Counted from the stretch's first letter, positions 17,301 through 26,655 are shown. The stretch: DNA of 50,105 nucleotides from Deltaproteobacteria bacterium (GCA_015233515.1 JADFXS010000005.1:1-50105), one strand, 5' to 3'. The notes: generated by a model from the sequence alone, not told the origin. Numbers and translations are program-made.

Positions 17301-20300
17301 TCGCTCAGCTCCGTAGGGAACTGGGCGACAAGCTGGAAACCCTCGCCAAGCTAGACGAACAGGTTCGCGCCCAACAAGCCGCCTCGGTGGAAGCTGAGAA
17401 GAGTCTCTCGCGTCTTCAGATCGAGCGCCAGACCTTGATGCAGGGTTTAGACGAGGCGAATGCCAAGTATCAGCAAAGCACCGAGCAGTATGACGCCTTA
17501 AAGCAGCGCCTGAGCGCCGTTCAAACCAGCCATGACGCGAGTGAAGCGGTCGTCCAGGATCTGAAAATGAGGCTCGCCGACAGCGAAAAGGCCACAGAGC
17601 AGGAGCGGGCCGGACGAAAAGAAGAGGTCGCCCAACTCCGTAAGGCACTGGACGACAAGCTGGAAACCTTCGCCCGGCTCGACGAACAGGTTCGCGGCCA
17701 GCAAGCCGCCTACGTGGAAGTAAAGAAGAGCCATTTACTCCTCCAGACCGAGCGCGACGCCTTGACGCAACGCCTGGAGGAGGCTAACGCTAAGTATCGG
17801 GAAACCACCGAGAAGTATGACGTCTTGAGGCAGCGTCTACAACTGGCAGAAACAAAAAGTAAAAATCATGAGTCTTCCGCCGCAGGGCTGCAAGCCCATC
17901 TGGACGAGGAACGCCGCGCCCACGAGGCGACCCAAGAGGCGCTCGGCAAGAGATCTAGCGAAGCACGTACCCTTATTGCCCTGCGCCGTGGCCAAGATCA
18001 TGCCCTGAGGCAGCTCCAACTCCAAATGTTGAAAGCCTCCCAACGACTGAAGGAAAGCGAGCTTATTGTCGAACAAGTTCGACAACAGAAAATTTCCGCC
18101 GAGCACCAAGTCGCCAAGACTCGGGCCACGCTGTCTTTCCAGCTAGGTTACCTGCTCATTCACGGTTTCAAATCGTTTCACGCCTTTTGGAAACTACCAG
18201 GGGCTTTGTGGGAGTTGCACAAGGAAGCCGGCCGCCGCCAGGCAGCTAAACAGCAACGGAACTTAGCACTTTCGTCGCCGGCTTTAGATAATGCTGCCGT
18301 GATGGTCGAACAGCGATCAAGTACCGCCCGGGGGGCGCGTCTGATTCCCCCGACACTAGATGTGCAAATCGGCACCGCAGCTGACCTCAAGGAACTCAAA
18401 ATCGCCTGCATCATGGACGAATTCACTTTCAGCTTATACCAGGCGGAATGCAACCTGCAGCAACTTGCCCCCCAGCACTGGAAGGCCGAGCTGAAGACGT
18501 TCCAGCCAAAACTGCTGTTCATCGAATCGGCCTGGCGCGGCAAAGACGAACTATGGGTGGGCAAAGTCGGAAATATGAGCCGCGAGCTGCAAGACATCAT
18601 TGCCTGGTGCCGCAAGCATAACGTGCCCACGGTTTTTTGGAACAAGGAAGATCCGGTGCACTTACAAACTTTTCTCAACACCGCTAAGCTATTCGACCAT
18701 GTATTCACTACCGATATCGATTGCGTTCACCGCTACAAGGAGTACCTGGGGCACGACCGCGTCTACCTGTTGCCATTCGCTATGCAACCTTCGCTCAGCA
18801 ACCCAATCGAGGTTTACGAACGCAAGGATGCCTTTTGCTTCGCGGGGGCCTACTACGTTCGCTACCCGGAACGAAGCCGCGACCTCGGTAACTTCGTAAG
18901 TCAGTTGTCGGAGGTCCGCCCAGTGGAAATCTACGACCGCAATTTCGGCAAAAACGACCCCAATTACCAGTTCCCACCGGAATACCACCCTTTTATCGTC
19001 GGTCACCTGCCCTTCGATCAAATCGATAAAGCTTACAAGGGGTACCGTTACGGCATCAACCTGAACTCGATCAAGCAGTCACAGTCAATGTTCAGCCGCC
19101 GGGTATTCGAACTGCTGGCTTCCAACACAATAACAGTAAGCAACTTCTCAAGGGGCCTCCGTCTGATTTTCGGCGATCTGGTGGTCACAACCGACAGCGC
19201 CGCGGAAATCTTGCGCCGCTTGACTGAATTGGGGCAAGACGAGGCCAAGCTCCGCAAATTTCGTTTGGCAGCCCTGCGCAAGGTAATGGCCGAGCACACC
19301 TACCAGGATCGCTTGGCCTACGTCATCGCCAAGGTACAGGGTACACATCCGCCTGCTTTGTTGCCAGCTGTGGTGATCGCTGCCTACGTTCAGAACCAGG
19401 AACAATTTGATTTTCTTCTGCAAAGTTACTCGCGACAGACTTACGAGCACAAATGTCTGTGTATAGTGACGCCCGGTGGGCTGACTCTGGCCAACATCCC
19501 CGACGATGGCCGCGTGCGTATCTGGCCCGCGCCACAAATCCAGGATCGGTCCGTGGCCGAACTACTTGATGGGGTTGAGTGGATCACAGGAATGACGCCT
19601 GTTGATTATTATGGCCCGAACTACCTATACGACTTGGCACTTGCCACTCGTTACAGCGATGTCTCGGTCATCGGTAAGGCGACACACTATGTTTGGTCGA
19701 ACTCCGACGGCCTCAAAATCGCCTTCGCCGGCCAACAGTACAAAAAGGTTCGTTTTCTGCCCGCCCGCGCCTCCCTTGTCAAAAGCAAGCATCTCGCTTC
19801 CTTACCTCTTCGTGAGTGGGTAACTACCTTGTACACACGGCAAGTGGACGCAGGCGATACTGCCGGACTGGCTATCGACGAGTTCAACTACTGCAAAAAT
19901 GGCAACGCCTCTGGTTTTGCGGAAGATCATCAAATGGCAGTCAATGACTTGGCTGGTATGGACTTGGGTATCAAACTGCAAGAGCTATTAACCAGGGCCG
20001 AACGAATTTCATCGGCAGAACTCGGGCGCGACAACTCGCCCTATTGGCCGGGCAGCCGGCTCGCCGGCCTGTTCAATATGCCGGGCAATCAAAGCGTGCA
20101 ATTTGATGTCCGTGGCTCTGTCTGGCATGTGAAGTCTTCGTTGCTAGATGGCAATCAAGAATACTTCTACGCTGCCACCGACCTGCGTCCTGGCGATCTT
20201 GGCTTCGACCGCCAAGCGCGTATCCATTTCGATGTCTCACCGGGACTCAACCTGCAGTTGGCCATTCTGTTCCTCGACGCCCAGAAGCAGAGAATCGGCC

Positions 20301-21601
20301 ATGTGGTGAGAACTGCCAACGGCAACCACGAAGACGAGATTCCGGAGGGCGCTGCCTGGGTCCGCCTAGGTCTACGGATTTATGCGGCTGGGGAGGCGGA
20401 GATTCGCGCGCTGGCTTTCGGTCACCGAAGTCTCAGTCCGGCCATTGTTGTGGGGCGTGCTGAGCATTTAATACTCACCAACGAGTACCCATCCTACGCC
20501 GACCTGTATCGCAACGGCTTCATCCACCGGCGGCTCGTTAACTATCGACAGCGCGGAGTGATGGTGGACCTGTTTCGGCTTCACCCCGCCGAAAGCATGT
20601 CGTACAGTGAATTCCAAAATGTGGACTGCATAGCCGGCTCGCAGGAGGCGTTGCAACGATTATTAAGCACGGGACAGTATCAGTGCATGCTAGTCCATTT
20701 CTTGGATGAAGCAATGTGGGAGGTGCTCAAACACTACATTGAACGGGTGAAGATAATCGTATGGGTGCATGGAGCGGAAATCCAGCCTTACCACCGGCGC
20801 GACTTCAACTACAAGACCGAACAAGAACATACCGCGGCTAAAGCGATGAGCGCCAAGAGAATGGCTTTCTGGCGAGGTTTATTGCAGCCCATGCCTGCCA
20901 ACCTCAAGTTGGTGTTCGTCTCTCGTTACTTTGCCGAGGAAGTGATGGAAGATTTGGGCTTCCGTATTCCTGATGCGCATTATACCGTCATTCACAACCC
21001 CATCGACACAGAATTGTTTTGTTACAAGCCGAAGCCGCCGGAGCAGCGAAAGAAGATTCTATCCATCCGTCCGTACGCTTCGGCGAAATACGCCAACGAC
21101 CTGAGCGTCAAGGCGATCCTTGCTCTTTCTGCCAAGCCATGGTTCGAAGATCTGGAGTTCAGGATGATCGGCGACGGGCCGTTGTTCGATGAAACGCTGG
21201 CACCCCTGCGAGGTTTCAACAATATTATTATCGAACAGCGATTCCTGACACAAGCTGAAATTGCTCGGATTCACCAATCATATGGCGTGTTTCTATGTCC
21301 AACGCGGATGGATGCGCAGGGCGTGTCCAGAGATGAGGCCATGGCGTCGGGTCTTGTTCCGGTGACCAATAAGGTGGCGGCAATACCAGAATTCGTGGAT
21401 GAGACTTGCGGCATCCTGGCTTCGGCGGAAGATTCATCTAGGATAGCCGATGGAATCGAGCGGCTGTACAACGAACCAGAAACATTCATAAGCATGTCCG
21501 AGCATGCGGAACGTCGAGTCCGCCGGCAAAGTTGTTATAAAATGATTATCACCGATGAACTTGAGTTACTAAACGAAACCACTCGGGAGAGCATGCAATG
21601 A
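14312..21601 (+). CDS. Giant fusion: methyltransferase, about 1,035-residue coiled coil, multi-domain glycosyltransferase
   Basis: A protein of 2429 residues. Residues 1-225: class I SAM methyltransferase (motif I VLDVGCSQG at 61-69, acidic GIDIDD at 84-89, later LGPGGRLVVTVPFG). Residues about 235-1270: almost continuous heptad-rich coiled coil with tandem repeats. Residues about 1275-1300: a hydrophobic/aromatic patch (FQLGYLLIHGFKSFHAFWKL) that might touch the membrane. Residues about 1360-1690: CgeB/DUF3880-like glycosyltransferase. About 1690-1900: GT-A-like, degenerate. About 1925-2050: beta-sandwich-like. About 2060-2429: GT4-type domain with DAQGVSRDEAMASGLVPV, where the first glutamate of the usual EX7E motif is not evident. 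It is coupled to wecC by ATGA. The C-terminal half is paralogous to the gene at 23332. The role in chain building and methylation is inferred. Confidence 0.88.
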   Translation: MTDSIPANLYLLKPESTESGPVVDTHDRITDAYQGKLGKQFMLKTQKRIHWICKQVQGQRVLDVGCSQGITAILLAREGKTVIGIDIDDKAMAEARAYLMLEAPQVQNRVKLIQGDVIFQDLAAERFDVVVLGEVLEQFIQPERLIDIAMQWLGPGGRLVVTVPFGINDFFDHKRTFYLFEPYELIANHCVIREMVLMDNWVGIVANRREVGDAQPSGDAIYIDIIRKLEAGIFSLEQALREDIESVRNQLHDANTKYKTATGQLSEANTKYKTLTELVDSLKQQLSQVEAAKKEAESFLAQLRVQLQETLQKEQQEHITGITLRSDLRISEVKLQQAVEQLDQLRLKLTEAESQGQAREEELGDLRRKLTLAEQSGIVAVTNLAESEQRAELERLALTERMQGLREELQTRQASAHEAEKQAVRLEADLGFVRQQMEEDRAKYFAGAEQIAFLKEQVQQAEAAYNAQIQVTNELTDKLHQAEAQIASLWQALEQLELLRLKLAEAESQGFTREKELADLRLKLTLAEQSGIVAVTNLAESEQRAELERLALTERMQGLREELQTRQASAYETEQKAVCLESDLAHEHQRLEEANAKYLAGMAEIASLEEQVRQTETAYDAQTQIAYELTDKLHQKDIKIAWLQQAMEQLNQLRLKLLEAESLRQAREEELSTLRFRLVLSEQSAIVAASKLADLEQHSARDRSDFVEQIQSLKMELQARQAIANEAERKSIRLKEDLSNIRRRLEEADAKSRVSSEMIDFFKEQVQQAEAAYDAQTQIANELTDKLSKAEARLASLRQASEQLEQLQLKQAEAESRERAREEELTGLEQRANLDRSTFTEQIQNLREELQTRQLIAHETEKQTLRLEADLVIIRRQLEDANEKSRISTEMIDFLKKQVLQDEVLHNAQIQTTNELRDKLRQAEALITSIQQSHKQAVADWAERLRETEERNETDWQALQREISKVADDVPKLKTQLADSNAKYRQSQERAGRKEEIAQLRRELGDKLETLAKLDEQVRAQQAASVEAEKSLSRLQIERQTLMQGLDEANAKYQQSTEQYDALKQRLSAVQTSHDASEAVVQDLKMRLADSEKATEQERAGRKEEVAQLRKALDDKLETFARLDEQVRGQQAAYVEVKKSHLLLQTERDALTQRLEEANAKYRETTEKYDVLRQRLQLAETKSKNHESSAAGLQAHLDEERRAHEATQEALGKRSSEARTLIALRRGQDHALRQLQLQMLKASQRLKESELIVEQVRQQKISAEHQVAKTRATLSFQLGYLLIHGFKSFHAFWKLPGALWELHKEAGRRQAAKQQRNLALSSPALDNAAVMVEQRSSTARGARLIPPTLDVQIGTAADLKELKIACIMDEFTFSLYQAECNLQQLAPQHWKAELKTFQPKLLFIESAWRGKDELWVGKVGNMSRELQDIIAWCRKHNVPTVFWNKEDPVHLQTFLNTAKLFDHVFTTDIDCVHRYKEYLGHDRVYLLPFAMQPSLSNPIEVYERKDAFCFAGAYYVRYPERSRDLGNFVSQLSEVRPVEIYDRNFGKNDPNYQFPPEYHPFIVGHLPFDQIDKAYKGYRYGINLNSIKQSQSMFSRRVFELLASNTITVSNFSRGLRLIFGDLVVTTDSAAEILRRLTELGQDEAKLRKFRLAALRKVMAEHTYQDRLAYVIAKVQGTHPPALLPAVVIAAYVQNQEQFDFLLQSYSRQTYEHKCLCIVTPGGLTLANIPDDGRVRIWPAPQIQDRSVAELLDGVEWITGMTPVDYYGPNYLYDLALATRYSDVSVIGKATHYVWSNSDGLKIAFAGQQYKKVRFLPARASLVKSKHLASLPLREWVTTLYTRQVDAGDTAGLAIDEFNYCKNGNASGFAEDHQMAVNDLAGMDLGIKLQELLTRAERISSAELGRDNSPYWPGSRLAGLFNMPGNQSVQFDVRGSVWHVKSSLLDGNQEYFYAATDLRPGDLGFDRQARIHFDVSPGLNLQLAILFLDAQKQRIGHVVRTANGNHEDEIPEGAAWVRLGLRIYAAGEAEIRALAFGHRSLSPAIVVGRAEHLILTNEYPSYADLYRNGFIHRRLVNYRQRGVMVDLFRLHPAESMSYSEFQNVDCIAGSQEALQRLLSTGQYQCMLVHFLDEAMWEVLKHYIERVKIIVWVHGAEIQPYHRRDFNYKTEQEHTAAKAMSAKRMAFWRGLLQPMPANLKLVFVSRYFAEEVMEDLGFRIPDAHYTVIHNPIDTELFCYKPKPPEQRKKILSIRPYASAKYANDLSVKAILALSAKPWFEDLEFRMIGDGPLFDETLAPLRGFNNIIIEQRFLTQAEIARIHQSYGVFLCPTRMDAQGVSRDEAMASGLVPVTNKVAAIPEFVDETCGILASAEDSSRIADGIERLYNEPETFISMSEHAERRVRRQSCYKMIITDELELLNETTRESMQ
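15320..17104 (+). repeat. Four tandem 154-residue coiled-coil units (462-base period)
   Basis: Units start at 15320, 15782, 16244 and 16706, each beginning with a Q-A-x-E-Q-L segment. The first three are exactly 462 bases (154 residues). The fourth is 399 bases, lacking 21 residues (three heptads) after its REEEL segment. 154 is both 22 heptads and 14 hendecads, so adding or losing a unit keeps the coiled-coil phase. Identity is highest between units 1 and 2. Confidence 0.9.
15420..16017 (+). repeat. Perfect 136-base direct repeat inside the coiled coil
   Basis: Positions 15420-15555 and 15882-16017 are identical base for base, 462 bases apart, while flanking parts of the same units have diverged. 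This indicates recent duplication or gene conversion between units 1 and 2 of the tandem array. Confidence 0.93.
17276..17929 (+). repeat. Second tandem coiled-coil repeat, two 109-residue units
   Basis: Units of 327 bases begin at 17276 and 17603, both opening with ERAGRKEE(I/V)AQLR. They share LDEQVR, QQAA, EANAKY and KYD/QYD segments. Similarity fades toward the end of the second unit. This array is distinct from the 154-residue array just upstream. Confidence 0.75.
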
Positions 21602-21690
21602 ATGCAAGTTCGGTTCTTGATGATGTGAACAACTTGGCGCCTAGGACAAAAATGCGATTCCAAAATTTGTTACTTAAAGGAAACAATTGA
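21598..21690 (+). CDS. Possible 30-residue ORF coupled to the giant gene
   Basis: An ATG at 21598 overlaps the stop of the giant gene (ATGA), and the frame closes four bases before the next gene (starts MNASSVLDD). It fills the whole spacer. It may be a real small peptide, a translational bridge that keeps ribosomes moving to the next gene, or a remnant. There is no recognisable similarity. Confidence 0.2.
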   Translation: MNASSVLDDVNNLAPRTKMRFQNLLLKGNN

Positions 21691-21693
21691 GCA

Positions 21694-23232
21694 ATGGAAA
21701 AGAATAACTTGCCAGTTTCATTCATTTCATTTGACATAGAGGCGCTTCCTGGACGTGCCAGCCAGGATTTAGTAGACCGCTGTATATGGGGTAAGTTTGA
21801 CGGCAATGAATTTGGAATTAGTCGCATCTGTTATATACTTAAACAGCATCATATCAAGGCTAATTTTCTAATTGACTTTTCCGCGTGTTTGCTCTATGGA
21901 GACAGGGAAATTACAAAAATTATCCAATATCTTCTTGAACATGGTCATGAGATTCACGCACATCTACATTCGGAGTGGGTACTTCGCAAGTGGGGTTTCA
22001 AGAGCAAATTGGACGATCCGATCGGTATGGACAGGCTCAATCACCGATTCACTAAGTCATTATTACAATACGTAACATTTAAATATTCCCAACTAGTAGG
22101 TCACAATCCCGTATTGTTCCGATCCGGCGCCTTCCTGTTCAACCCTTACACGGTGGAAGCCGCTGCTTGCGCAGGATTTAAGGCGCTTAGTAACTTCAAT
22201 AATGAGCGTCATGCGCAAGCATGGATCGTTTCCGCCGAGGCAGCTAACAACGAGCCCTTTCGGTGGAACGATAAGTTAATCGAATTACCCGTGGATTTTT
22301 CCCCTGAACCTCTCTCCAGTGAATGGGAAAAATATACAGGCTGGTTTGATCGGGTCAAGTACCGAAAGACGCGAAAGACCTTTAATTTAGTTCTCCACTC
22401 TTGGTCGTTGCTGTCACGCGGTGATGATGGACATTTTACTGGATATAAACCGGACCATGAACAACGGCTTCATATGATATGCGAACATTTGCGCAGCCAC
22501 ACTGAAGTAATGGGATACAACGATTTTTTGGTTTCGGAACCAGTGTTTCCATTACTATCCACTCAAACGTTTAGACCATCGAAGTTAGAAATTGATTCAC
22601 CGTTAGAGATAGATTCAGTTAACGAGGAATGCATAATATGTGGAACCATCTTCAGTTCGAAGTTATCTGATGATGTTTGTTCGGGCTGCGGCTCAAGAGC
22701 GAGGCATAGGCAATTATACGACGTATTGAAAAAAAGAGGTAACCCTTTTGTAGGTAAAAAAGTATTGGCCTGTCACGCGATTTCCTTAGAGAAACAAATT
22801 TTTCTCTCAGATGCGTCCATGCTGGTGAACTTCGATATCCGTCCGGTCGCCAATTTACGGATGGACATCCAGAATATGGATAAGGTCGAAGACTGTAGCT
22901 TCGAAGTTTTTTTTGCACTTCATGTCTTGAATCATGTAAAGGATGATCGTAAGGCTCTAAAGGAAATACATCGTGTTCTTAAACCTGGAGGGTTTGCTTT
23001 AGTAACAATCCCATATCGAGAAAAATCATCGACCACTGCGTGCGAAAACCTGACTGAACATTACGGAGAAGAAGCTTTGATCAATTATGGGGTAGGATCC
23101 TTCCGGCGTTATGGGCTTCAGGATATTTTGAGCTTATTTGGTGAGTTTTTTTCCGTCCAAGTTGAGACTGGTATTGATTTAATCACTAAAGAGTCCATGA
23201 AAATATTCATACTCGAAAAAATCTGGGCTTGA
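21694..23232 (+). CDS. Fusion of polysaccharide deacetylase, zinc ribbon and methyltransferase (copy 1)
   Basis: A 512-residue protein. Residues 1-290 resemble NodB-type polysaccharide deacetylases: SFDIEALPGR (Asp14, Glu16), an H-x-H metal motif in HAHLHSEW (His90, His92) rather than the standard H-x3-H, and LFRSGAF. Residues 313-332 form a CxxC-x12-CxxC zinc ribbon followed by RARHR. Residues about 345-512 resemble a SAM-dependent methyltransferase (HVLNHVKDDRKALKEIHRVL, then KPGGFALV), with a poor glycine-rich motif I. It likely removes acetyl groups from amino sugars and methylates the same substrate, but no signal peptide is present, so it would act in the cytoplasm, unlike many deacetylases. 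It is paralogous to the gene at 26904. Function inferred. Confidence 0.82.
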   Translation: MEKNNLPVSFISFDIEALPGRASQDLVDRCIWGKFDGNEFGISRICYILKQHHIKANFLIDFSACLLYGDREITKIIQYLLEHGHEIHAHLHSEWVLRKWGFKSKLDDPIGMDRLNHRFTKSLLQYVTFKYSQLVGHNPVLFRSGAFLFNPYTVEAAACAGFKALSNFNNERHAQAWIVSAEAANNEPFRWNDKLIELPVDFSPEPLSSEWEKYTGWFDRVKYRKTRKTFNLVLHSWSLLSRGDDGHFTGYKPDHEQRLHMICEHLRSHTEVMGYNDFLVSEPVFPLLSTQTFRPSKLEIDSPLEIDSVNEECIICGTIFSSKLSDDVCSGCGSRARHRQLYDVLKKRGNPFVGKKVLACHAISLEKQIFLSDASMLVNFDIRPVANLRMDIQNMDKVEDCSFEVFFALHVLNHVKDDRKALKEIHRVLKPGGFALVTIPYREKSSTTACENLTEHYGEEALINYGVGSFRRYGLQDILSLFGEFFSVQVETGIDLITKESMKIFILEKIWA

Positions 23233-23331
23233 AACAGTTAAAGTTATGTTTCCTCGGAATAATTCGTGAATGAACTGGCGACCTAGCACTCGCAGTAAGC
23301 CGGCGGGAGCGCGCAAAACAAGGAAAAACTC

Positions 23332-26300
23332 ATGGCAAAGTTTATCACATCATCCCAAATGGCCTCAATTAAAAATAGCTCAAATCTTGCTGTTAACCCG
23401 GCCTCCAATCAGGTGAACATAGATTTATTTCCTTTTGGAGCAGTTTGCCGACTTTCTGATTTTAGCAAAAATCTGAAAGCTCTTAAAGTTGCCTGCATCA
23501 TGGACGAGTTTTCTTACAACTCATATCAATACGAATGCAATCTTCTACAGTTGACGCCAAAATACTGGCTTCAGGAATTGGAGTTGTTCTCGCCGGAACT
23601 ACTTTTCATCGAATCCGCTTGGCGCGGCCTTGACCAATTGTGGCTTAACACGATAGGCCACACATGCCAGGAACTCCAGGGTATTGTGGCTTGGTGCCGC
23701 GAACGAAAAGTGCCGACGATCTTCTGGAACAAAGAAGATCCTGTACATTTCACAACGTTTTTAAACACTGCAAAGTTGTTTGATTACGTTTTTACTACCG
23801 ACATCGACTGCATCCATCGCTATAAGGCGGCGTTGGGCCATGAAAAGGTCTATCTGCTTCCTTTTGCCTGCCAGCCTAGCATCCATAACCCAATCGAGAT
23901 CTACGAGCGGAAAGACGCATTCTGCTTCGCTGGAAGTTATTATACGCGATACCCTGAGCGTATCCGCGATCTTAAGGAAATGATGATCCATCTGCCAAGG
24001 CTCTTCCCGGTGGATATCTATGATCGTAACTACGGTATGACTCATCCAAATTACACATTTCCACCAGAATACCAACCCTTCATTATTGGCAACCTCTCCT
24101 TCGACCAGATTGACAAGGCCTACAAGGGCTATCGGTATGCGATCAACCTCAACTCGATTAAACAATCACAGTCGATGTTTGCTCGTCGTGTCTTCGAACT
24201 TTTGGCCTCTAATACTATTACCGTTAGTAACTACTCGCGGGGAATGCGTTTGCTATTTGGCGACTTAGTCATAAGTTCAGACAGCGGCCAAGAGATGGCT
24301 CGACGTCTTAATAAGATGGTCAACAACAATAGCTTAGCCCGTAAATTACGGCTAGCTGCATTACGTAAGGTTATGAAAGAACACACCTATGAAGATCGTC
24401 TAATTTATATAGCATCGAAAGTACTAGGCAGTCACATGCTCAACCCGCTCCCACATATTGCTGTGACTGCTTATTCAAATAATCAGAAGCAATATGATTT
24501 TGTTTTACGTAGCTATGAAATCCAAGCCTATACCAATAAAAGCCTTTGGGTCGTTACGCCTCGTGGGTTTTCTTTTTCTAATGCTTCAGTTGATTGTAGC
24601 GTTCATGTGCTTTCCGCCAATGAGTTGCAAAATAAGACGGTTTCTCAAGTACTTCGTGATATCGAATGGGTCGCCTGCATGACGCCTGATGACTTTTATG
24701 GTTCAAATTACCTATTAGATCTTGCGCTGGCTACCAGATATTGTCACGCATCAGTAATCGGTAAGATTACGCAATACGTTTGGTCCTCAAGCTCAGGATC
24801 TGAGCTTACGTTAGATGGTCAACAATATCGTCCGGCGAGTTCCGCTCTTGTCCGTGCGTCTATAGCAAAAACTAGTCGTATTGAGAGCCTACCAATCTGC
24901 CAATGGGTGACAAGCCAGTATACCAGACGACTGGAAGGAAATGAAATTTTTGGAATAGACGAATTTAATTATTGTAGAAATCGGACTGGTGAAGTGCTTC
25001 CGGAAGAAGTCGCCGTAATGGTCAGTGATCTTCCGGAGATAGATACAGGCATAAATTCGGAAGAGCTTTTCACAGAAGCTGAGAGGATTGGCCCCGATGA
25101 GTCGCCTGGGGAAATCATGTGCCCCTTTTGGAACGGAGATAAACTCGCGACGATTTTTCCTATACCAGTAAAATCCGGTATCTCGACTACTTTAACAGAT
25201 TTCGGTCTTTTTGTTAAATCTACTCTTCCTGATGGTGAGCCTTATTACGCTTATTCAAAATCCCTTTTTTCATTGTCCGAGCTGGGCTTTGATCGACGAG
25301 GCAAGTTCCATTTAAACGTTACAGCAGGATTAAACATACAGATAACAGTTATTTTCTTTGACGCCAACCAGAATCGAATCAGCCATTTCATAGGGCAATC
25401 CAACTGGAATCACGAAATTGATATTCCAGACGGATCGATATTTGTTAAGCTTGGTATTCGCATATATGCGTCAGGATCTGCGTTAATAAAAATGCTTGTT
25501 CTTGGGCACAAACCTGAATCACGTTCGCTTAGAATTATTGCTCATGGTAAGTATTTGATTGTTGATTCGCATTACCCTAGCTATCATGACTTGTACAAAC
25601 ATGTATTTGTCCACAGCCGTGTCAAGGCTTATAAGGCGAACAGCGTGAAAGTTGATATTTTTCGAATGTATCCTGGTTCGTTTTTTGAGTTCGAAGGCGT
25701 TGATGTTATTTCTGGTTCGCCGGAAGCCTTGGACGATTTATTGGCGAGGGGATCTTACAAAGCTGTGCTAGTTCATTTTTTGGATGAACGGATGTGGGAA
25801 GTGCTCAAAATCCATATTGACCGTATTAATATCTTTGTTTGGGTGCATGGATCGGAGATTCAACCATGGCATCGTCGTGAATTTAATTACAAAACCGATA
25901 ATGAGCGCAACATTGCAAAAATGAAAAGCGATGCGCGTATGGCTTTCTGGCGCGGTTTACTCCAGCCCATGCCGCCAAATTTAAAATTGGTATTCGTATC
26001 GCGCTACTCGGCTGAGGAAGTGATGGAAGACCTGGGCTTTCGTTTACTAGAGGCGAGTTACACAGTAATACATAATCCTATCGATACCGAGTTATTCCGT
26101 TACGAGCCGAAACCACCGGAACAACGAAAAAAAATTCTATCAATTCGTCCTTACAGTTCGGCTACATATGCCAATGATCTGAGTGTCAAAGCGATTTTAG
26201 CTCTTTCCTGTAAACCATTTTTTAAGGAACTAGAATTCAGAATGATCGGAGCCGGTGCACTTTTCGAGGAGACGCTCGCACCGATACGAAAATTTGATAA

Positions 26301-26655
26301 TGTTATAATTGAGCGAGGATTTTTAAGACAAACTGAAATCGCTGAACTTCATAAGAGTTATGGTATTTTTCTTTGCCCTTCCCGAATGGATACTCAAGGC
26401 GTATCACGAGACGAAGCGATGTCCTCCGGTTTGGTTCCTGTAACCAACTCCATCGCGGCAATCCCGGAGTTTGTTGATGAGAGCTGCGGCATATTAGCGG
26501 GCGGTGAAGATGCAGAGGCGCTTGCCGAGGGTATCGAGAGACTATACAGCGAGCCTGAGACTTTTCTTCGTTTGTCTGAGAATACCGTTCGTCGTGTTCG
26601 TCAACAAAGAGGCCAGAGAATGATTGTTAAAGCGGAACTCGAACTTTTCAAATAA
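23332..26655 (+). CDS. Large multi-domain glycosyltransferase, paralogue of the giant protein's C-terminal half
   Basis: A 1107-residue protein aligning end to end with residues about 1360-2429 of the upstream giant protein. It has the CgeB/DUF3880-like domain (about 50-375, starting KVACIMDEF), the degenerate middle domain, a beta-sandwich-like region (about 625-740) and the GT4-type domain (about 745-1107, with HNPIDTELFRYEPKPPEQRK and DTQGVSRDEAMSSGLVPV). It has no methyltransferase or coiled coil; instead about 45 unrelated N-terminal residues. AAGGA lies about seven bases before the ATG. Base composition is clearly more A+T-rich than in its paralogue, so the two copies diverged long ago or came from different donors. 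It probably adds sugars to the same capsule; donor and acceptor unknown. Confidence 0.85.
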   Translation: MAKFITSSQMASIKNSSNLAVNPASNQVNIDLFPFGAVCRLSDFSKNLKALKVACIMDEFSYNSYQYECNLLQLTPKYWLQELELFSPELLFIESAWRGLDQLWLNTIGHTCQELQGIVAWCRERKVPTIFWNKEDPVHFTTFLNTAKLFDYVFTTDIDCIHRYKAALGHEKVYLLPFACQPSIHNPIEIYERKDAFCFAGSYYTRYPERIRDLKEMMIHLPRLFPVDIYDRNYGMTHPNYTFPPEYQPFIIGNLSFDQIDKAYKGYRYAINLNSIKQSQSMFARRVFELLASNTITVSNYSRGMRLLFGDLVISSDSGQEMARRLNKMVNNNSLARKLRLAALRKVMKEHTYEDRLIYIASKVLGSHMLNPLPHIAVTAYSNNQKQYDFVLRSYEIQAYTNKSLWVVTPRGFSFSNASVDCSVHVLSANELQNKTVSQVLRDIEWVACMTPDDFYGSNYLLDLALATRYCHASVIGKITQYVWSSSSGSELTLDGQQYRPASSALVRASIAKTSRIESLPICQWVTSQYTRRLEGNEIFGIDEFNYCRNRTGEVLPEEVAVMVSDLPEIDTGINSEELFTEAERIGPDESPGEIMCPFWNGDKLATIFPIPVKSGISTTLTDFGLFVKSTLPDGEPYYAYSKSLFSLSELGFDRRGKFHLNVTAGLNIQITVIFFDANQNRISHFIGQSNWNHEIDIPDGSIFVKLGIRIYASGSALIKMLVLGHKPESRSLRIIAHGKYLIVDSHYPSYHDLYKHVFVHSRVKAYKANSVKVDIFRMYPGSFFEFEGVDVISGSPEALDDLLARGSYKAVLVHFLDERMWEVLKIHIDRINIFVWVHGSEIQPWHRREFNYKTDNERNIAKMKSDARMAFWRGLLQPMPPNLKLVFVSRYSAEEVMEDLGFRLLEASYTVIHNPIDTELFRYEPKPPEQRKKILSIRPYSSATYANDLSVKAILALSCKPFFKELEFRMIGAGALFEETLAPIRKFDNVIIERGFLRQTEIAELHKSYGIFLCPSRMDTQGVSRDEAMSSGLVPVTNSIAAIPEFVDESCGILAGGEDAEALAEGIERLYSEPETFLRLSENTVRRVRQQRGQRMIVKAELELFK

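Noticed and set aside
17256..17648. 130-residue - strand ORF opposite the coiled coil
   Set aside because: A shadow of the biased codons and repeats of the coiled-coil coding strand.
15320..17929. CRISPR-like or mobile repeat array
   Set aside because: The repeats are long, in frame and encode a coiled coil; there are no spacers, terminal inverted repeats or transposase.
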